In this document: in pieces, positions 61,450-64,000 of the stretch
Layout of the letters: every line of letters begins with the position of its first letter
Position numbering within the stretch: the first letter of the stretch is position 1
Origin: Bradyrhizobium archetypum
GTDB lineage: Bacteria; Pseudomonadota; Alphaproteobacteria; Rhizobiales; Xanthobacteraceae
Direction of reading: 5' to 3'
NCBI RefSeq assembly: GCF_013114835.1
Contig: NZ_JAAVLW010000005.1
Coordinates: 620,001-684,000 of the forward strand
DNA length: 64,000 bases
Position numbers and translations under genes: made by a program
Notes under the pieces: generated by a model
Told to the model about the DNA's origin: nothing
Database searches by the model: none
What the model saw: only the letters and a program-made list of their open reading frames with translations

Positions 61450-61562
61450 TGTCGCCTGCCCCAAGGCCTCTTGTCGCGAAACACGGCTGTCATCGCACTA
61501 CGCCTTGATTTCTACATTATTTGAGCAACAAATTGCGACATGTAAGTCTTGGAGGGCACGCG

Positions 61563-62180
61563 ATGATGAAGCGTGGGCTCGCGTTGTTGTTCGTGGGGCT
61601 GCTCGGCGGCTGCATGCAGGCGACGCTTGCGCCGTCATCGAACGCCAGTTTGACCCCGAGAGACCGGCAATTGCTCGCCCACCCGCCTTATGCGCAGGCG
61701 AGCATTCCCGAGACCTATCGCCGGCATATTGTCGACTATACCCGCAAGGAGCAGCCGGGCACCATCTTGGTCGATACCAATGCGCGCTATCTCTATTACG
61801 TCCTGCCGGGAGGCAAGGCGATCCGCTACGGCGTGACGGTGGGAGAGGAAGCGCTGGCCTGGTCCGGCGTCGCTACTGTTGGCCGCACGGCTGAATGGCC
61901 GGATTGGATCCCGACGGCGGAAATCCAGGCCCGGCTCGGCCCCTATCCGAAGCGCGTCGCCGGAGGTCCGGCCAATCCGCTGGGCGCGCGGGCGATCTAC
62001 CTTTACGAGGGCAACAAGGACACACTCTATCGCATCCACGGAACCAACCAGCCGGAATATATCGGTCAGGCCATCTCGTCCGGCTGCATCCGCATGACCA
62101 ACGAAGACGTCATCGATCTCGTGAACCGGGTGAAGCTGGGCACGATCGTCGTTGTCCTCCCGCCGGGTCAGAGCGCGTGA
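61563..62180 (+). CDS. L,D-transpeptidase (YkuD) lipoprotein
   Basis: 205 residues from ATG 61563, after GGAGGG. The signal ends in a lipobox LLGGC, so it is probably a lipoprotein. The catalytic region is IHGTNQPEY ... ISSGCIRMTNEDV, with the nucleophile cysteine in SGCIRM. It cross-links peptidoglycan 3-3 or attaches outer-membrane proteins in the periplasm. Stands alone between decayed gene pieces. Confidence 0.92.
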   Translation: MMKRGLALLFVGLLGGCMQATLAPSSNASLTPRDRQLLAHPPYAQASIPETYRRHIVDYTRKEQPGTILVDTNARYLYYVLPGGKAIRYGVTVGEEALAWSGVATVGRTAEWPDWIPTAEIQARLGPYPKRVAGGPANPLGARAIYLYEGNKDTLYRIHGTNQPEYIGQAISSGCIRMTNEDVIDLVNRVKLGTIVVVLPPGQSA

Positions 62181-62520
62181 CGAGTTGTGCAGCGTGAGGC
62201 GGCGCGAAGTGCTTGGCCGCCAGTCTTAGCCAACGACTCAGGCATCGGATCTTGCCAGACGCCCCTCCTTGTTCTTACCGGTCCCGCAAGATTTCATCGA
62301 ATCTCATCTGAACTCTGCACGAATTACGAACGGTTGTTGAGGCGGTGCAGTGATGAGCTACAGAAGGATGAGTTCAATCCATTAAAACTGAATTTCAATC
62401 TGGGACAGTTTCGTTGCCCGTTTGTGGATTCGCTCAATCACACTTGTCTTATTGCTGTTGAACCTCCGCGAAGTTCCCGTGACCCATCTCAAGGGGCTTT
62501 GAGAACCGCAGGAGGTTCTG
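62181..62520. other. 340-bp intergenic stretch
   Basis: No gene, RNA or clear repeat recognised between the transpeptidase gene and the small secreted protein. Confidence 0.4.
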
Positions 62521-62766
62521 ATGACAAGGCATCGAAGGATTACCGGGTTCGTGGCTGTCGCTCTGCTCGCTGTTGCTGCATCCGCCGCTACCATGAGATC
62601 GCATTCGCCTTCGACCGAGGGCGTTGTCGTCTCCACCGGCACGACGATATCGAAAGGCCTGGCGGTTGACGCGAACGAGTTCCCGGCCGCGAGTTTTGAC
62701 GACCGTTGGTCCGCGATGTCAGCTTCGACAACGGACTCGGCTGAGCGGAAGCCCGACGTCCACTAA
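62521..62766 (+). CDS. Small secreted hypothetical protein
   Basis: 81 residues. AGGAGG six bases before ATG 62521. Signal-like start (ITGFVAVALLAVAASAATM), then a polar tail ending in ERKPDVH. No family recognised. Confidence 0.6.
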   Translation: MTRHRRITGFVAVALLAVAASAATMRSHSPSTEGVVVSTGTTISKGLAVDANEFPAASFDDRWSAMSASTTDSAERKPDVH

Positions 62767-62849
62767 GTGCCGCCGCAATCGGCCTAGCTGGCGAAAATCA
62801 CAATGGCCCTTTAGTAGCTGGGCGGCGCGTTCGCGAAGCGGACCGACGC

Positions 62850-63177
62850 GCAGGGCCGACGCCGCTGCGCTTCTGGACACAGGCCAATCTTGGGGTTCCA
62901 GGCGGCCAGCAGGCTTCCGCCCGTCACGGCCTCGCGCTGGCAGACAGTGCGCGGGTGGTCGCATTGACGTCCATGGCCCTCGCCAATTGCTTCATCCTCG
63001 ATTGGGATGCCAAATTCCAATACAATTATTGGCGGCTGATCACCGCGATCCGCAACGGCGACCAGGACGGCAACGATGCGAACGTGACGCAGGCTGGCTG
63101 CCTCTGAACACCACGCCGATGCATCCGGAATACCCGTCGCAGGCCGGGAGCGGTCTCGCCGCACAACCTGCAGAATG
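62850..63177 (+). pseudogene. Decayed paralogue of the haloperoxidase-like gene
   Basis: Pieces match the intact gene at 60075: ALTSMALANCFILDWDAKFQ and YNYWRLITAIRNGDQDGNDA correspond to its LANAYIVNWDAKYTYNLWRP region, then after a frameshift LPLNTTPMHPEYPSQAGSG matches FNPTPMHPEYPSQATIN. No start codon, at least one frameshift and a stop soon after; both flanks of the gene are missing. Confidence 0.88.
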
Positions 63178-63209
63178 AACAGACATACGCGACCCTCCGC
63201 GCATCTGCG

Positions 63210-63689
63210 TCATTGGTTCGCGTGAAGGATCTGCAGCTTGGTAATGCGATCGTCGGCGCGTCGGAGTCGACGACACAGCTCGCGGTTGATATTCTGCAGC
63301 ACCATTACGTACGCATGGATGTCGGCCTTGTAGCACGTGTAGAGCTTTTGGGCTGTGAGCTCGTACAGCACGGTTGGGCTCTCCGCGACGACGGTAGCCG
63401 ATCGGTTCTGCATTTCGATCAGTGTCATTTCGCCGAAGAAATCACCAGATTCGAGACCGGCCATGCGAATGACGCGTCCGGCATCCACCAGCTTGCTCAC
63501 CACCAGCCGGCCAGAGTGAACAATGAACAGTGAGCGCCCCGGTTCTCCCTCCGCTACGACCGTGGCGCCGGCGTTGAACCGGCGCTCGACCAGCATCGAG
63601 ATCAAGAGATCGAGGCTTGCATCCGAGAGGCCACCAAAGAACGGTGTGGCGACCAAGAACGCTTTCAGATCAGGGGAGCTGACAGCCAT
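63210..63689 (-). CDS. Cyclic-nucleotide-binding domain protein
   Basis: 159 residues, one cNMP domain without a DNA-binding part. GRSLFIVHSGRLVVSK and the phosphate cassette GDFFGEMTLIEMQNRSATVV are visible; the arginine of the cassette is present. A helical tail (INRELCRRLRRADDRITKLQ) may dimerise it. Probably a sensor that works through a partner. Confidence 0.85.
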   Translation of the reverse strand: MAVSSPDLKAFLVATPFFGGLSDASLDLLISMLVERRFNAGATVVAEGEPGRSLFIVHSGRLVVSKLVDAGRVIRMAGLESGDFFGEMTLIEMQNRSATVVAESPTVLYELTAQKLYTCYKADIHAYVMVLQNINRELCRRLRRADDRITKLQILHANQ

Positions 63690-63873
63690 CGAGAAAATAT
63701 ACTCCGGGTCCTGGCGGCGACAAGTCTGCCAAGACCGACGGGAAGAATGCCTGCGCGCGGCCGAATGCTTGGCATGTTCGCGTTTGCCTCACTGCGGCCG
63801 TTTTCGAGCATAGCGCACGAACATCTGCTCCAGCCGCGAACGGATCTCACATTGCTTCTCGCAACGTGCAATC

Positions 63874-64000
63874 TCATGCGGCTGGATTGGACTGGATCTG
63901 CCGGGCTTGAACGCTTTCGTCTTCCAGCGGCAGGGTAAATTGAAATACAGCGCCGCCGGCTTCGTTCGCGCTCGCCCACATCCGTCCGCCGTGAGCTTCA
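63874..64000 (-). CDS. Sensor histidine kinase, 3' end only (frameshifted, cut by the window edge)
   Basis: Reading leftward from the edge, EAHGGRMWASE then NEAGGAVFQFTLPLEDE is the end of a HATPase domain (G2 box and final LP). The two parts lie in different frames, joined near 63960, so two bases seem to be missing. The stop is at 63874-63876. Too little remains to name the kinase. Confidence 0.55.
   Translation of the reverse strand, partial: EAHGGRMWASANEAGGAVFQFTLPLEDESVQARQIQSNPAA

Noticed and set aside
63665..63979. 104-codon leftward open frame near the window end
   Set aside because: Arg/Ser-rich without motifs; the real coding signal there is the kinase C-terminus in other frames.

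Overview
The window looks like the chromosome of an alphaproteobacterium close to Bradyrhizobium. The evidence is the high GC, a very-long-chain-fatty-acid lipid A gene set (acpXL/fabZXL/fabF2XL/fabF1XL/lpxXL), boxes resembling the Irr-type iron control element in front of a TonB operon, many tripartite-tricarboxylate (TTT) solute receptors, and several families of intergenic palindromes that I recall as common in Bradyrhizobium and Rhodopseudomonas. No comparison could be run, so all assignments rest on reading the sequence and on remembered family motifs.

Layout. 0.2-5.5 kb: a sugar-acid dehydratase of the IlvD/Edd family with two short-chain dehydrogenases, then a GFA-type zinc protein and an M50 membrane protease. 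5.5-11.1 kb: one leftward iron-uptake operon (outer-membrane siderophore receptor, PiuC-type dioxygenase, ExbB, ExbD, TonB) with two tandem 17-bp ICE-like boxes upstream. 11.6-15.9 kb: an RND efflux adaptor and pump. 16.2-31.1 kb: a tRNA-Gln(CTG) whose 3' end is the left attachment site of a 14.8-kb integrated element. The element has a 17-bp direct repeat at its ends, paired arm-type repeats inside both ends and a tyrosine integrase at the right end. Between them lie a HEPN-domain protein, a stand-alone trypsin-like protease, a serine recombinase, an octapeptide-repeat protein, a podovirus-type ejection protein with a transglycosylase domain, an HNH-AP2 protein, several winged-helix proteins and a beta-flower-like protein. 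No capsid, portal, tail or terminase gene is visible.

31.1-41.4 kb: a frameshifted cytochrome P450, then a TetR-controlled set for aromatic (carboxy-pyrone/oxaloacetate-type) catabolism: an extradiol dioxygenase, a 4,5-dihydroxyphthalate-decarboxylase-like protein, and relatives of LigK, GalB and LigI, with two TTT receptors and an MFS exporter. 41.4-46.7 kb: a GGDEF/EAL protein with two compensating indels, a HerA-like ATPase and a peroxidase-like protein. 47.1-49.7 kb: a divergent mobR/mobA pair (3-hydroxybenzoate to protocatechuate) with a palindromic operator. 50.7-55.1 kb: the lipid A long-chain acyl cluster. 55.5-58.1 kb: a rhodanese/aminotransferase/polyamine-type receptor operon. 58.3-63.2 kb: a cyclase-family hydrolase, a GNAT protein, a haloperoxidase-like enzyme and decayed copies of the last two, pointing to an old local duplication. 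63.2-64 kb: a cNMP-binding protein and the 3' end of a sensor kinase.

The parts most worth a second look are the integrated element's orphan genes: the (L/M/A)STSQYGG repeat protein, the HEPN plus protease pair, the perfect 21-bp inverted repeat and the lone ejection protein. Also notable are the haloperoxidase that lacks its usual catalytic histidine, and the FabF2XL synthase that lacks one active-site histidine.
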